Source: Saccharothrix sp. ALI-22-I (GTDB lineage Bacteria; Actinomycetota; Actinomycetes; Mycobacteriales; Pseudonocardiaceae). From it: a DNA stretch of 64,000 nt. Of this stretch, positions 15,573 to 23,537 are shown in pieces. The stretch is from contig NZ_MTQP01000069.1 in assembly GCF_001984175.1 (NCBI RefSeq), positions 434,001 to 498,000 of the forward strand. Reading direction: 5' to 3'. A program made the translations under genes and the position numbers. Each line of letters begins with the position of its first letter. Positions within the stretch are counted from its first letter, which is position 1. A model generated the notes under the pieces. The model was not told where the DNA came from and did not search any database. It was given only the letters and a program-made list of their open reading frames with translations.

Positions 15573-17831
15573 ATGATCGAGCTGACCGCGGAGATGATCG
15601 TGGACGGCCGGGAGCCGCGCAATCCGGTGTTGTCCCCGGACGGCAAGTGGATCGCTTTCGTAGTCGTCCCCGTCGGGCGGATCGGGGAACACCCGGTGAG
15701 CGAGCTGTGGCTGGTCCCATCCGACGGCAGCGCACCACCCCACCGCCCAACCAACTCCACCCCCACCCCCGATTCCCCCTCCCCCTCCCTCTCCGACGAG
15801 TCGCGCCCCCGTTGGTCACCCGACTCGACCGCCATCTACTACCTGTCGGACGCGGCACAACGCGGATGCCCTCAGTTGCACCGCGTCCGACTGGACAACG
15901 GGGTGATCGAACAGCTGACCACCTGGCGCGGAGCCGTGATCGACCACCTACCCCTGACCGGCCGGCCGCAGGTCGCCGTGATCGCGCACGACGAACCGAC
16001 CGAGGAGGACGCCCGACGAGCGGCCGAACGCGACGACGCGCAGGTGTGGGGCGAGCGGCCCGCCCCGGCCCGACTCCGCCTACTAGACCTGACCACCGGC
16101 AAGCTAGAAACCCCACCCGGCCTCGACGATCGACACGTAGTCGAGCTGGCCCAGCGCCCAACTGGCGGACCACTGGCCGTGCTGACCTGGGAAACACCAG
16201 CCATCGACCCCGGCCTACTCCGCCCCGCGCTACACCTGGTGCACGACGGCAAGGCACACAACCTCGGTCCCGCGCACGTCGAGGCGTCATCCCCAGTGTG
16301 GTGGCATGATGATCACGGATGGCGGTTGGCCTACCTAGGTACGACCCCGCCGACCCTGGTCGGCGGACGTGCCGTGTTCGACCTCCCCATACCGGACCTG
16401 GATACACAATCGGGTGATCCTGACCCAACGACCTACAGAAACGCCGTTATTTCCCAACTCGAACGTCGGTTGAAACAACGAGGACCGCGACCAACCACCG
16501 ACCTCGACCCCCACACGACACCCGAAACCCACACCACCCAAAACCCGACGCCACCACCGCCCCCAGCACCATGGGCCCCAACATCACCGGCCCACACACC
16601 ACCCGCCCACACACCACCCGCCCACACACCACCGGCCCACACATCACCGGCCCACACATCACCGGCCCACACATCACCGCACGAAACACCGCCACACGAA
16701 ACACCGCTGGCGCAAACACCACCCCACCGAACACCGCCGCACCGGAACCTGACGGCCGGGACGACGACCTGCCCGACCGAACTGGCCCAGGCAGGCCCTG
16801 GCGTGATCGCGCTGTTCGCGGACGGCCTGGACACCACCGTCCACGCCCTCACCCCGACCGGCTTCCGGGAGCTGTCCCGCCTGACCGGCTCGGCTGGCTC
16901 CGTGACCGCGACCCAGGACACGATCGCGGCCGTGCTCAGCACCGCCTACAGCCCCGCCGACATCCACGCCGGGCCACAGGCCGGGCCATTGCGCCGACTC
17001 ACCCGCACCAGGCCCGAACTCACCGCCGTCCGCTGGGGCAGGCAAGAACGCCTCGCCTACCGCGCGCCCGACGGCCTGCCGCTGGACGGCCTGCTGCTCC
17101 TGCCACCGGGCCGGACGCGCGTCGACGGTCCGTTCCCGCTGGTCACCATCGTCCACGGCGGCCCGTACGACCGGCACGCCGATCGGTTGGCGCTTGCCTG
17201 GCACCCCTCCGGACAGTGGCTCGCTACCGCCGGCTACGCGGTGTTCCTGCCCAATCCGCGCGGTGGTGCGGGGCATGGCCACGAGTTCGCCGCATCTGTC
17301 ACCGGCGCGGTCGGCCTTGATGAGTGGGATGACGTGGTGGCCGGCATCGATCTGCTGGTCGGCGACGGTGTGGCCGACCCTGAGCGGCTCGGCATCGCTG
17401 GTTGGAGTCACGGCGGGTTCATGGCGGCGTGGGCGGTCACGCGGACTGATCGTTTTCAGGCTGCGGTGGTCGGCGCGGGTATCAGTGACTGGGGCATGCT
17501 CGCCGCTACGGGCGAGGGTGGCGCGTTCGAGGCGGCCCTGGCGGGTAGCGCGGGGTGGGAGGGTGTCGGCCCGCATCCGCACGATCGGCTCAGTCCGGTC
17601 TCGCACGCTGCTCGTGTCCGAACCCCCGTGCTGATCATGCACGGTGAGGAGGACACCAATGTGCCGGTCTCGCAAGCCGAATTCCTGCACCGCGCGCTGG
17701 TCCGGTTCGACGTCGAGCACGAGTACGTCGTCTACCCGCGCGAGAACCACTCGATCCGTGAACGGGCACACCAGCTCGATGTCCTGCGCCGCACCCGTGC
17801 GTGGTTCGACCGTCGGCTCGCCCCGCGATAG
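15573..17831 (+). CDS. Prolyl oligopeptidase family (S9) serine peptidase with an internal insertion
   Basis: A 752-residue peptidase with an N-terminal beta-propeller (RNPVLSPDGKWIAFV, SRPRWSPDSTAIYYLSD) and a C-terminal alpha/beta-hydrolase domain. The catalytic triad is visible: GWSHGGFM (Ser612), HGEEDTNVPV (Asp694) and ENHSIRE (His726). Family members are usually 600-680 residues. The extra length comes from residues about 276-399. The first part of this segment is encoded by a dispersed repeat also found at 46.6 kb, and the rest is a Pro/Thr/His tract. The frame stays open throughout, so the protein may still work with a long loop in its propeller, but this is untested. Confidence 0.9.
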   Translation: MIELTAEMIVDGREPRNPVLSPDGKWIAFVVVPVGRIGEHPVSELWLVPSDGSAPPHRPTNSTPTPDSPSPSLSDESRPRWSPDSTAIYYLSDAAQRGCPQLHRVRLDNGVIEQLTTWRGAVIDHLPLTGRPQVAVIAHDEPTEEDARRAAERDDAQVWGERPAPARLRLLDLTTGKLETPPGLDDRHVVELAQRPTGGPLAVLTWETPAIDPGLLRPALHLVHDGKAHNLGPAHVEASSPVWWHDDHGWRLAYLGTTPPTLVGGRAVFDLPIPDLDTQSGDPDPTTYRNAVISQLERRLKQRGPRPTTDLDPHTTPETHTTQNPTPPPPPAPWAPTSPAHTPPAHTPPAHTPPAHTSPAHTSPAHTSPHETPPHETPLAQTPPHRTPPHRNLTAGTTTCPTELAQAGPGVIALFADGLDTTVHALTPTGFRELSRLTGSAGSVTATQDTIAAVLSTAYSPADIHAGPQAGPLRRLTRTRPELTAVRWGRQERLAYRAPDGLPLDGLLLLPPGRTRVDGPFPLVTIVHGGPYDRHADRLALAWHPSGQWLATAGYAVFLPNPRGGAGHGHEFAASVTGAVGLDEWDDVVAGIDLLVGDGVADPERLGIAGWSHGGFMAAWAVTRTDRFQAAVVGAGISDWGMLAATGEGGAFEAALAGSAGWEGVGPHPHDRLSPVSHAARVRTPVLIMHGEEDTNVPVSQAEFLHRALVRFDVEHEYVVYPRENHSIRERAHQLDVLRRTRAWFDRRLAPR
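16409..16496 (-). repeat. Dispersed repeat, copy inside the S9 peptidase gene
   Basis: Read on the minus strand, this stretch matches 46608-46698 on the plus strand. A 24-base identical core (16462-16485) is flanked by further similarity: GGTTGGTCGC at one end, ATAAC and GCGTTT inside, and GATCACCCG at the other. The centre is diverged but the spacing is nearly conserved. It is translated here as an unusual segment between two propeller blades. Confidence 0.7.
16560..16745 (+). repeat. Simple-sequence tract encoding a Pro/Thr/His linker
   Basis: Tandem 15-base units, variants of CCCACACACCACCCG, encode repeated THPPA/THSPA-like pentapeptides. The near-identity of adjacent units suggests recent slippage. 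It directly follows the dispersed repeat, just as a C/G-rich tract adjoins the other copy. Confidence 0.8.
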
Positions 17832-17854
17832 TCAGTCCGCTCCCCGGTGACGGT

Positions 17855-17871
17855 CAGTCCACTGTGGACTG
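17855..17871. terminator. Inverted repeat downstream of the S9 peptidase
   Basis: CAGTCCAC-T-GTGGACTG is a perfect 8+1+8 stem 24 bases after the stop codon. It could terminate transcription, though the loop is only one base; a protein-binding palindrome is an alternative. Between it and 18033 there is only a GC-rich stretch. Confidence 0.35.
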
Positions 17872-17968
17872 TCGAGATCGGCGTGGGGCGAGATCGGTGT
17901 GGGGTCAGGTCGGTGTGGGTGGCGAGCATGTGTCTCGACGGCGGGGTGGTGGCGGGCGGTGGCGGGGC

Positions 17969-18017
17969 GGCACGTCGGTCACGGGCGGGGAGCGTGGCAC
18001 GTCGGTCGCGGGCGGGG
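17969..18017. repeat. Two direct copies of a 22-base unit
   Basis: GGCACGTCGGTCACGGGCGG and its near-copy recur 27 bases apart between the S9 peptidase and the convergent hydrolase. No function is evident. Confidence 0.5.
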
Positions 18018-18033
18018 TCGGACGGCCTGTGGG

Positions 18034-18681
18034 TTACAGGTATTCACGGAACCAGGAGCCCGCCAGGCGGGCTACCTCGGCCAACGCGCCCGGCTCCTCG
18101 AACAGGTGCGTCGCGCCCTCGACCACCTCGATCCGGCACGTCGCCACCAACTGCTCCGCCGCCGCACGATTCAGGTCCAGCACCTGCTCGTCCCGGCTAC
18201 CCACCACCAGCAACGTCGGCGCACGCACACGGGCCAGCGCACGACCCGCGAGGTCCGGCCGGCCGCCGCGCGACACCACGGCTCTGACCAGGTACGTCCC
18301 TGCCGACGCCACCAAGGCCGCCGCCGCTCCGGTGCTCGCGCCGAACAGTCCGATCGGCAGCCCCCGCGTCACCCGGTACCGCGACGCCCACTCCACCGAC
18401 GCCGCCACCCGCTCCGCCAACAGCCCGATGTCGAACCGCAGCCGACCCGTGACGCGGTCCTCCCGCTCCTCACGCTCGGTCAGCAGGTCCAGCAGCAGGG
18501 TCGCGAACCCGTCCCGGCGCAGCGATTCGGCCACCGCCCGGTTCCGCCCGCTGTGCCGTGAGCTGCCCGAGCCGTGCGCGAACACCACCACCCCGGCGGG
18601 TTCGTCGGGTATCCCGAGGTCCGCGGCCAAGTCGACACCCCACGCGTCGACCGACACGGCCGTCGTGGCGCTCCTCGTCAT
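18034..18681 (-). CDS. Dienelactone hydrolase-like alpha/beta hydrolase
   Basis: A 215-residue cytoplasmic hydrolase. VVVFAHGSGSSRHSGRN near residue 32 gives the oxyanion region, GLFGASTGAAAALV near residue 111 is the nucleophile elbow with Ser, APTLLVVGSRDEQVLDLN near residue 155 supplies Asp, and EVVEGATHLFEEPG near residue 185 supplies His. This small family is common in actinomycetes and is often annotated as dienelactone hydrolase without biochemical proof. It is divergent from the small acidic-protein gene; three 14-base direct repeats lie in between. Confidence 0.85.
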   Translation of the reverse strand: MTRSATTAVSVDAWGVDLAADLGIPDEPAGVVVFAHGSGSSRHSGRNRAVAESLRRDGFATLLLDLLTEREEREDRVTGRLRFDIGLLAERVAASVEWASRYRVTRGLPIGLFGASTGAAAALVASAGTYLVRAVVSRGGRPDLAGRALARVRAPTLLVVGSRDEQVLDLNRAAAEQLVATCRIEVVEGATHLFEEPGALAEVARLAGSWFREYL

Positions 18682-18710
18682 GTCTTCCGGGGTTCACCGG
18701 CAGACACCCC

Positions 18711-18750
18711 GGCAAACGACCCGTGGCAAACGAGCCCAGGCAAACGACCC
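18711..18750 (+). promoter_or_regulatory. Three 14-base-spaced direct repeats (candidate iterated operator)
   Basis: GGCAAACGACCC at 18711-18722, GGCAAACGAGCC at 18725-18736 and GGCAAACGACCC at 18739-18750 repeat with an exact 14-base period in the region between two divergent genes. Such head-to-tail arrays are typical of activators that bind as direct-repeat multimers. No adjacent regulator gene is apparent. Confidence 0.6.
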
Positions 18751-18835
18751 ATGGCCGAAACGGATACCCGCCCACGCGGCGGGGAACCCACCGGGGGAAT
18801 CCGACAGGGTGTCACCCACTCGAAAGGAGTCATCC

Positions 18836-19087
18836 ATGGCCGACGAACGATCGCGGACCGACCGAACGCGGTCCGAACAGCAAGAGGGCCTGGAGATGCG
18901 GCGGGGCACCGGCCAGGACCGCGCCTGGCAACGCGACGCCGAGGCGGCCGCACCCCAGTACACCGAGCCCGACGACGACGGCGACTTCACCGACGACGAG
19001 CCGACGGCCATCGCCGACGAAGCCGGGTCGAGCTACCCGGGCGGCCCCGAGCACCAGGCCATGCACATCGAGGAGAACCGCGACTGA
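18836..19087 (+). CDS. Small acidic hydrophilic protein, unknown function
   Basis: An 83-residue protein with a good GAAAGGAG site six bases before ATG 18836. It is highly charged: an Arg/Glu-rich N-terminus (MADERSRTDRTRSEQQEG), an Asp/Glu-rich middle (EPDDDGDFTDDEPTAIADE) and a short C-terminus with PGGPEHQAMH. It has no hydrophobic core, so it is probably disordered. I do not recognise the family. The start is supported by the ribosome site and by coding bias that begins there. Confidence 0.65.
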   Translation: MADERSRTDRTRSEQQEGLEMRRGTGQDRAWQRDAEAAAPQYTEPDDDGDFTDDEPTAIADEAGSSYPGGPEHQAMHIEENRD

Positions 19088-19130
19088 CCCGCCACAGTGG
19101 ACAGCTCTTCTCCGGCCGTTCGCGTGGCAC

Positions 19131-19143
19131 GATCCGACGGATC
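19131..19143 (+). promoter_or_regulatory. Short palindrome before the reductase-like gene
   Basis: GATCCG-A-CGGATC is a perfect 6+1+6 inverted repeat 26 bases before ATG 19170. It could be an operator; chance is not excluded at this length. Confidence 0.3.
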
Positions 19144-19169
19144 AACCGCGCACGCCTGAAGGAGATGCC

Positions 19170-19715
19170 ATGAGGAAGATCGTCGCCTGGCTGTTCATCA
19201 CGCTGGACGGTGTCGTGGAGTCACCGGAGAAGTGGGTGATGTACAACGACGAGATCGGCGAGACCATCGGCGCGGACGCGGAAGCGGCCGACACCCTGCT
19301 TCTCGGCCGCCGCACCTACGAGGTCTTCGCCGCCTCGTGGCCACAACGGACGATCGAGGACGACCCGTTCGCCGACTGGATGAACAACACGCCCAAGCTG
19401 GTCGCATCAACCACATTGGACTCCACGGACTGGCAGAACACGACCGTCATCAAGGGCGACCTCGCCGAGGAGCTGCGCGCGCTCAAGGCACAGCCGGGCA
19501 GGAACATCCTCGTCAACGGCAGCCCCACGCTCGTCCAATGGTTGCTGCACAACAACCTCCTCGACGAACTGCGCCTGTTCCAGCACCCGATCGTCGCCGG
19601 CGGCGGCAAGCGCCTGTTCACCGACAGCGGCAAGAAGATGACACTCACGCTGTCCCACTCCCACGTCCTGTCCACCGGCGTCCTCGACCTCACCTACGCG
19701 CCGAACACCGCCTGA
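19170..19715 (+). CDS. Dihydrofolate reductase / RibD C-terminal family protein
   Basis: A 181-residue protein of the RibD_C/DHFR-like fold. KIVAWLFITLDGVVESPEKW opens the family, TLLLGRRTYEVFAASWP is the NADP-binding GRRTYE motif, and NILVNGSPTLVQWLL and ELRLFQHPIVAGGGKRLF match the closing strands. True DHFR activity is unlikely; members are uncharacterised reductases. ATG 19170 follows a GAAGGAG site. A second paralogue lies at 52.7-53.3 kb. A stem-loop overlapping the stop codon probably terminates it. Confidence 0.9.
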   Translation: MRKIVAWLFITLDGVVESPEKWVMYNDEIGETIGADAEAADTLLLGRRTYEVFAASWPQRTIEDDPFADWMNNTPKLVASTTLDSTDWQNTTVIKGDLAEELRALKAQPGRNILVNGSPTLVQWLLHNNLLDELRLFQHPIVAGGGKRLFTDSGKKMTLTLSHSHVLSTGVLDLTYAPNTA

Positions 19716-19739
19716 TCGGGTGAGGGTGTCCCGATCAGG
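19711..19739 (+). terminator. Stem-loop terminator overlapping a stop codon
   Basis: CCTGATCGGG and CCCGATCAGG form a 10-base stem with a nine-base loop. The left arm contains the TGA of the reductase-like gene. Confidence 0.65.
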
Positions 19740-19770
19740 GGATCATCCATCGAGCACCGGGTGGATTTCC

Positions 19771-19776
19771 TAACCT
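19771..19776 (+). promoter_or_regulatory. -10 box of a leaderless promoter for the channel-like gene
   Basis: TAACCT is followed by seven bases and GTG 19784. No ribosome site precedes the GTG, and coding similarity begins there. Confidence 0.45.
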
Positions 19777-19783
19777 CCGCCCC

Positions 19784-22297
19784 GTGCCTGAAAAGCCCGA
19801 CACCGCCGTCACGCTCACCCACCGGGCGATCAGCCTGCGCGCCACCGACCCGCAGGCGGCCCGCGAACTGCTGGGCGTGGCGCTGGCCAACGACGCCGAG
19901 TACGAACCGGCCTGGCGCTGGCTCGCCGAACTCGTCACCGACAACGCCGAGCGCCTGTTCTGCCTGGACAAGGCGTACGCGATCAAAGCCGACCCGGACA
20001 CCGACCGGGCCCGGCGCGCACTGCGCGGCATCCAGCCCACCGCGCCGGTCGAGGCGCGCGACGTGGTCGAGCCACCCCGCCCACACCCCGTCGCCCCGCC
20101 CGCCAGGCGCCGCCGCAGGCCCAAGGACCTGATCGCGATCGGCGTCGTGGTGCTGGTGGTGCTGACCACCGTCGGTGTGTGGACGGCGACCGGCAGCGTC
20201 GGCGACGACCCCGTGCACGTCGCCCTGGTCGCGGGCATGACCGGACGTGACCCGGCCGCTGCCGCCCACCTCGAACGCGGCGTGCGGATGCGCCTGGACG
20301 ACCTCAACGCGGACGGCGGCATCAACGGCCACCCGGTGGAACTGCTCGTCTACGACGACGCCGACCAGCCCGACCGGGCGAAGCAGATCGCGGAGGAGAT
20401 CGTCCGCGAGGACAAGGCGCTGTACGTCATCGGCCACGGCGTCACCGTGACCTCCCTCGCCGCCTCCCCCCTCTACCGCGCGGCCGGCATCCCCGCCATC
20501 ACCCCGTCGGCCAGCGGCGCGGGCGTCACCGACGGCAGCGAGTGGTACTTCCGCAGCATGTTCGGCGACCGCACCCAGGGCGATTTCCTCGCCGCCTACG
20601 CCTCCCGGGTGCTCCACGCCGACCGGGTGGCGGTCGTCTACGACGACAACGAGTCCGGCCGCTCCGCCCACGCCGCGTTCGCGGACTCGTTCGGGCGCTT
20701 CGGCGAGGTCGTCGCCGCCCTCCCCGTCACCGACGACCCGCAGGCCGCGATCGACCAGGTGAAGGCCCTCGCCCCCGGCACTCCGGTCCTGCTGGCCACC
20801 GAGGAGCGCAACGGCGTCCCCCTGGTGAAGGGCCTGCGCGGCGCGGGGATCGACGCGCCGATCCTGGGCACCGCCGCCCTCGGCACAACCGCGTTCCACG
20901 CCGCCCTGGGCGGCGCGACGCGTGACCTGCACCTGGCGACCCCGATGGCGCACGACTCGCTGTCCGGCCCGGCGCTGACCTGGGCCGAGAACTACCAGCG
21001 GCGGTACGGGGAACGCCCGCGCTGGCACGCCGCGACCGCCCGGCAGGCGCTCAACGTCGGCCTGCACGTGATCACCAAGAACGGCATCGGCCTCGCACCG
21101 GCGAACCGGGCCGAGGACCGCAAACGTCTGCGTGACGGCCTCGCGGCGTTGAAGGACCGGAAGAACGCGTTCCCGGCGCTGCTCGGCCCGCTGTACTTCA
21201 CCGCCAACGGCTCCGCCCAGATGCCGGTGTCGTTCGTGACCAGCGACGGCTCCCGGCTGGTCTCCGCGCCCGTGCAGTTGACGATCTACGAACCGCCGTC
21301 GGAGCAGGTGTTGAGCGCCGCGCTGGCGGACGGCACGGTGATCGCGATCGGCGACCGGTACCTGACCCGCCGACAGGTGGTGGCCACCGGCATCAACCTC
21401 AACGAGGTGCGCGACCTGGACACCCGGGACGGCACCTACTTCGTGGACTTCTTCCTGTGGTTGAAGTACACCGGCCCGCACACCGCCGCCGACGTCCAGT
21501 TCGTCAACGCGGTCAAGCCGGACCTGAAGCTCGGCGATCCGCTGCGCGATGTCACCGGCCCGGACGGCACCTACCGGCTGTACCGGGTGGCCGACCGGTT
21601 CAAGAACGGTTTCGAGTTCCGCGGCTTCCCGTTCGACCACCAGCACCTCAAGGTCGTGCTCCAGAACCGGACGCGGACCGCCGACCAGGTCGTGTACGTG
21701 ACCGACAAGGAGATCCTGGACAAGCCGGCCGAACACCACCTGCGCAGCGGTGCGGACGCGGAGGCCGGCATCAACGCCATCCCCAACTGGCTGGCGACCT
21801 CGGCCCGGTTCTTCCAGCGGACCGTCGGCAGCAGCGACGCCCTGGGTGACGGGTCCGCGGCCGGCACCGCCGACGGCATCTACTACAGCCAGTACACGGG
21901 CGAGGTGGAGATCGTCCGTGACACGCTGCCGTTCCTGCTGAAGAACCTGCTGCCGTTGGTGCTGCTGATCTGCGTCACGTACCTGTCGCTGTTCTTCAAG
22001 GCCTCCGACGGCACCGCGCCGGTGTCGATGGGCATCACCGCGATCCTCAGCACCGCCGTGCTGCTGAACAACGTGACCTCGCAGTTGCCGTCAGTCAGCT
22101 ACACGGTGGCGCTGGAGTGGGGGTACTACGCGTTCATCCTGCTGGCCGTCGGGTGCGTGCTGGTCGCCATGCTGCGCAAGCGGATGGCCTCGCTCCAGCG
22201 CGACGATGCCGAGCGGCGGCTGTCCAGGGCGGCACGGGTCGGTTACCCGGTCTACCTGCTCGGGGTGCTGGCGACGTACCTGGTGGTGTTCGCCTAG
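19784..22297 (+). CDS. Periplasmic-binding-protein domain fused to a pentameric ligand-gated ion channel (Cys-loop receptor type)
   Basis: An 837-residue membrane protein. Residues 1-110 form a cytoplasmic helical, TPR-like segment. A transmembrane helix (about 115-137, LIAIGVVVLVVLTTVGVW) leads outward. Residues about 145-500 are a type I periplasmic-binding domain of the Leu/Ile/Val-receptor kind: VALVAGMTG, GVRMRLDDLNADGGINGHPVEL is characteristic, then VIGHGVTVTSLAASPLY and RVAVVYDDNESGRS. Residues about 510-715 match a channel ligand-binding domain: VATGINLNEVRDLD, YFVDFFLWLKYTG and FPFDHQHLKVVL (615-626), without Cys-loop cysteines. Four helices end the protein: M1 722-738, M2 about 748-769 (ending TSQLP), M3 778-797, M4 819-836. 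Ligand and ion selectivity are unknown. It is a single gene between two stem-loops. Confidence 0.85.
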   Translation: MPEKPDTAVTLTHRAISLRATDPQAARELLGVALANDAEYEPAWRWLAELVTDNAERLFCLDKAYAIKADPDTDRARRALRGIQPTAPVEARDVVEPPRPHPVAPPARRRRRPKDLIAIGVVVLVVLTTVGVWTATGSVGDDPVHVALVAGMTGRDPAAAAHLERGVRMRLDDLNADGGINGHPVELLVYDDADQPDRAKQIAEEIVREDKALYVIGHGVTVTSLAASPLYRAAGIPAITPSASGAGVTDGSEWYFRSMFGDRTQGDFLAAYASRVLHADRVAVVYDDNESGRSAHAAFADSFGRFGEVVAALPVTDDPQAAIDQVKALAPGTPVLLATEERNGVPLVKGLRGAGIDAPILGTAALGTTAFHAALGGATRDLHLATPMAHDSLSGPALTWAENYQRRYGERPRWHAATARQALNVGLHVITKNGIGLAPANRAEDRKRLRDGLAALKDRKNAFPALLGPLYFTANGSAQMPVSFVTSDGSRLVSAPVQLTIYEPPSEQVLSAALADGTVIAIGDRYLTRRQVVATGINLNEVRDLDTRDGTYFVDFFLWLKYTGPHTAADVQFVNAVKPDLKLGDPLRDVTGPDGTYRLYRVADRFKNGFEFRGFPFDHQHLKVVLQNRTRTADQVVYVTDKEILDKPAEHHLRSGADAEAGINAIPNWLATSARFFQRTVGSSDALGDGSAAGTADGIYYSQYTGEVEIVRDTLPFLLKNLLPLVLLICVTYLSLFFKASDGTAPVSMGITAILSTAVLLNNVTSQLPSVSYTVALEWGYYAFILLAVGCVLVAMLRKRMASLQRDDAERRLSRAARVGYPVYLLGVLATYLVVFA

Positions 22298-22304
22298 CCA
22301 GGCG

Positions 22305-22340
22305 CTCCAGGCGGGGGCACGTCGACGCCCCCGCCTGGAG
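22305..22340. terminator. Strong bidirectional terminator
   Basis: CTCCAGGCGGGGGC and GCCCCCGCCTGGAG form a perfect 14-base stem with an eight-base loop (ACGTCGAC), exactly between the convergent channel-like and DUF899 genes. Confidence 0.85.
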
Positions 22341-22345
22341 TCCGC

Positions 22346-23173
22346 TCACTCGGAACAGCCGCACCCCGCCGACGCGGGCACGGTGTCGCCGCCGTTCGAG
22401 GAGGTGGGCTGCGGTCGAGTGGCGTCGGGTTCACCACGGCCCGCACCGCCTGCAGCGCCTCGGACGGCGGCATCGGTGATCTTGGCCGCCCGCGCCTCCG
22501 CCACCTCGGCGTCGCTGTACTCGTCGTGCCAGTTCCACCACTCGTACGGCTTGGTCTGGGGGTAGCCCTCGGGCGAGTCCTCCCACGCCTCCTGCCGGCC
22601 GAGCGCGGTCATGTCGAGGTAACTCCAGGTGCCCCCCATCGCCTCGTCGCCGCGGCGGTTGATGAAGTAGGTGCGGAACACGCGGTCGCCGTCGCGGATG
22701 AACGCGTTGGTGCCGTGCCACTCGTCCACGCCGAAGTCGGCGTCGAACCCGTCGGTCACGGTGTACCAGGGCATCGTCCAGCCCATCCGCGCCTTCACCC
22801 GCTGGATGTCCGGCTGCGGCGCGCGTGAGGCGAAGGCGAGGGTGGTGTCGCGCGCGTTCAAGTGGGCGACGTGGGCGACCTGGTCGGCCACCATGGAACA
22901 GCCGCGGCACGCGTGGTCGGGCCAGCCGAACACGCCGGGCTCGAAGAAGGCGCGGTAGATGATCAGCTGACGGCGACCCTCGAACAGGTCGAGCAGGCTC
23001 ACCCGTCCTCCGGGTCCGTCGAACGCGTACTCCTGCTCCACCTCCAGCCACGGCATCCGCCGACGTTCCGCGGCCAGCGCGTCCCGGGCGCGGGTCAGCT
23101 CCTTCTCCTTCACGAGCAGCCGCTCGTGCGCCGCGTGCCACTCCCGCGGCTTGACGATCAAGGGCGTCTTCAT
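22346..23173 (-). CDS. DUF899 family (thioredoxin-like fold) protein
   Basis: A 275-residue member of the DUF899 family, distantly related to thioredoxins. EWHAAHERLLVKEKELTRARDAL and RRRMPWLEVEQEYAFDGPGG are the family opening; FGWPDHACRGCSMVADQV carries a CxxC pair like a redox site; WGTNAF-like HGTNAFIRDGDRVFRTYFINRRG and GGTWSYLDMT follow. The last 40 residues (GAAGGAGRGEPDATRP, ending CGCSE) are a low-complexity tail. It is last in a minus-strand operon after the SRPBCC and ArsR genes, ten bases from ArsR. Its true activity is unknown. Confidence 0.92.
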   Translation of the reverse strand: MKTPLIVKPREWHAAHERLLVKEKELTRARDALAAERRRMPWLEVEQEYAFDGPGGRVSLLDLFEGRRQLIIYRAFFEPGVFGWPDHACRGCSMVADQVAHVAHLNARDTTLAFASRAPQPDIQRVKARMGWTMPWYTVTDGFDADFGVDEWHGTNAFIRDGDRVFRTYFINRRGDEAMGGTWSYLDMTALGRQEAWEDSPEGYPQTKPYEWWNWHDEYSDAEVAEARAAKITDAAVRGAAGGAGRGEPDATRPQPTSSNGGDTVPASAGCGCSE

Positions 23174-23183
23174 CGTGGTGTCC

Positions 23184-23537
23184 TCAGCTTTCGTGGGTTC
23201 CGCCGGCGGTGCGGTCGAGGTGGTCCTTCAAGGCGTCGAGCGGGCCGTCCCAGTCGCGGGCCAGCGCGGCCAGGAACTGCTGGGCCACCCGCATCGGCGC
23301 GGAACGCAGCCGGTACCGCACCCGGCGCCGCTCCCCCGGTTCGGCCGTCACCAGGCCGACCTCCGCCAGTAGGGCGAGGTGTTTCGCGATCGCCTGGCGC
23401 GTGATCGGAAGCCGATCGGCCAGGTCCGTGGCCGTGGCCGGCCCCCCGGACGCCAGCGCGGCAAGGATGGCGCGTCGGGTCGGATCGGCCAGGGCCGCGA
23501 AGACCTGTTCGGCGATGGCCTCGATATCAGGCGGCAT
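23184..23537 (-). CDS. ArsR family winged-helix repressor
   Basis: A 117-residue regulator: FAALADPTRRAILAALASGGPATATDLADRLPITRQAIAKHLALLAEVGLV spans residues 13-63 as the DNA-binding winged helix, with no metal-binding cysteines. Pairing of this ArsR group with an AHSA1/SRPBCC gene is very common. Its ATG lies inside the end of the SRPBCC gene (11-base overlap), so the two are translationally coupled. The two identical-armed palindromes upstream of the operon are its likely operators. Confidence 0.93.
   Translation of the reverse strand: MPPDIEAIAEQVFAALADPTRRAILAALASGGPATATDLADRLPITRQAIAKHLALLAEVGLVTAEPGERRRVRYRLRSAPMRVAQQFLAALARDWDGPLDALKDHLDRTAGGTHES

Noticed and set aside
16462..16485. 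Possible CRISPR repeat, because the core contains GTTGAAAC
   Set aside because: There is only one copy at each site, with no spacers, no periodic array and no cas genes in the window.
16585..16740. Minisatellite as a separate non-coding repeat locus
   Set aside because: The frame stays open and continues into normal peptidase sequence on both sides, so it is treated as coding.
19694..21739. 681-codon minus-strand open frame opposite the channel-like gene
   Set aside because: It is a Val/Arg/Gly-rich shadow produced by GC-rich codons; the plus strand holds clear domains and a promoter.
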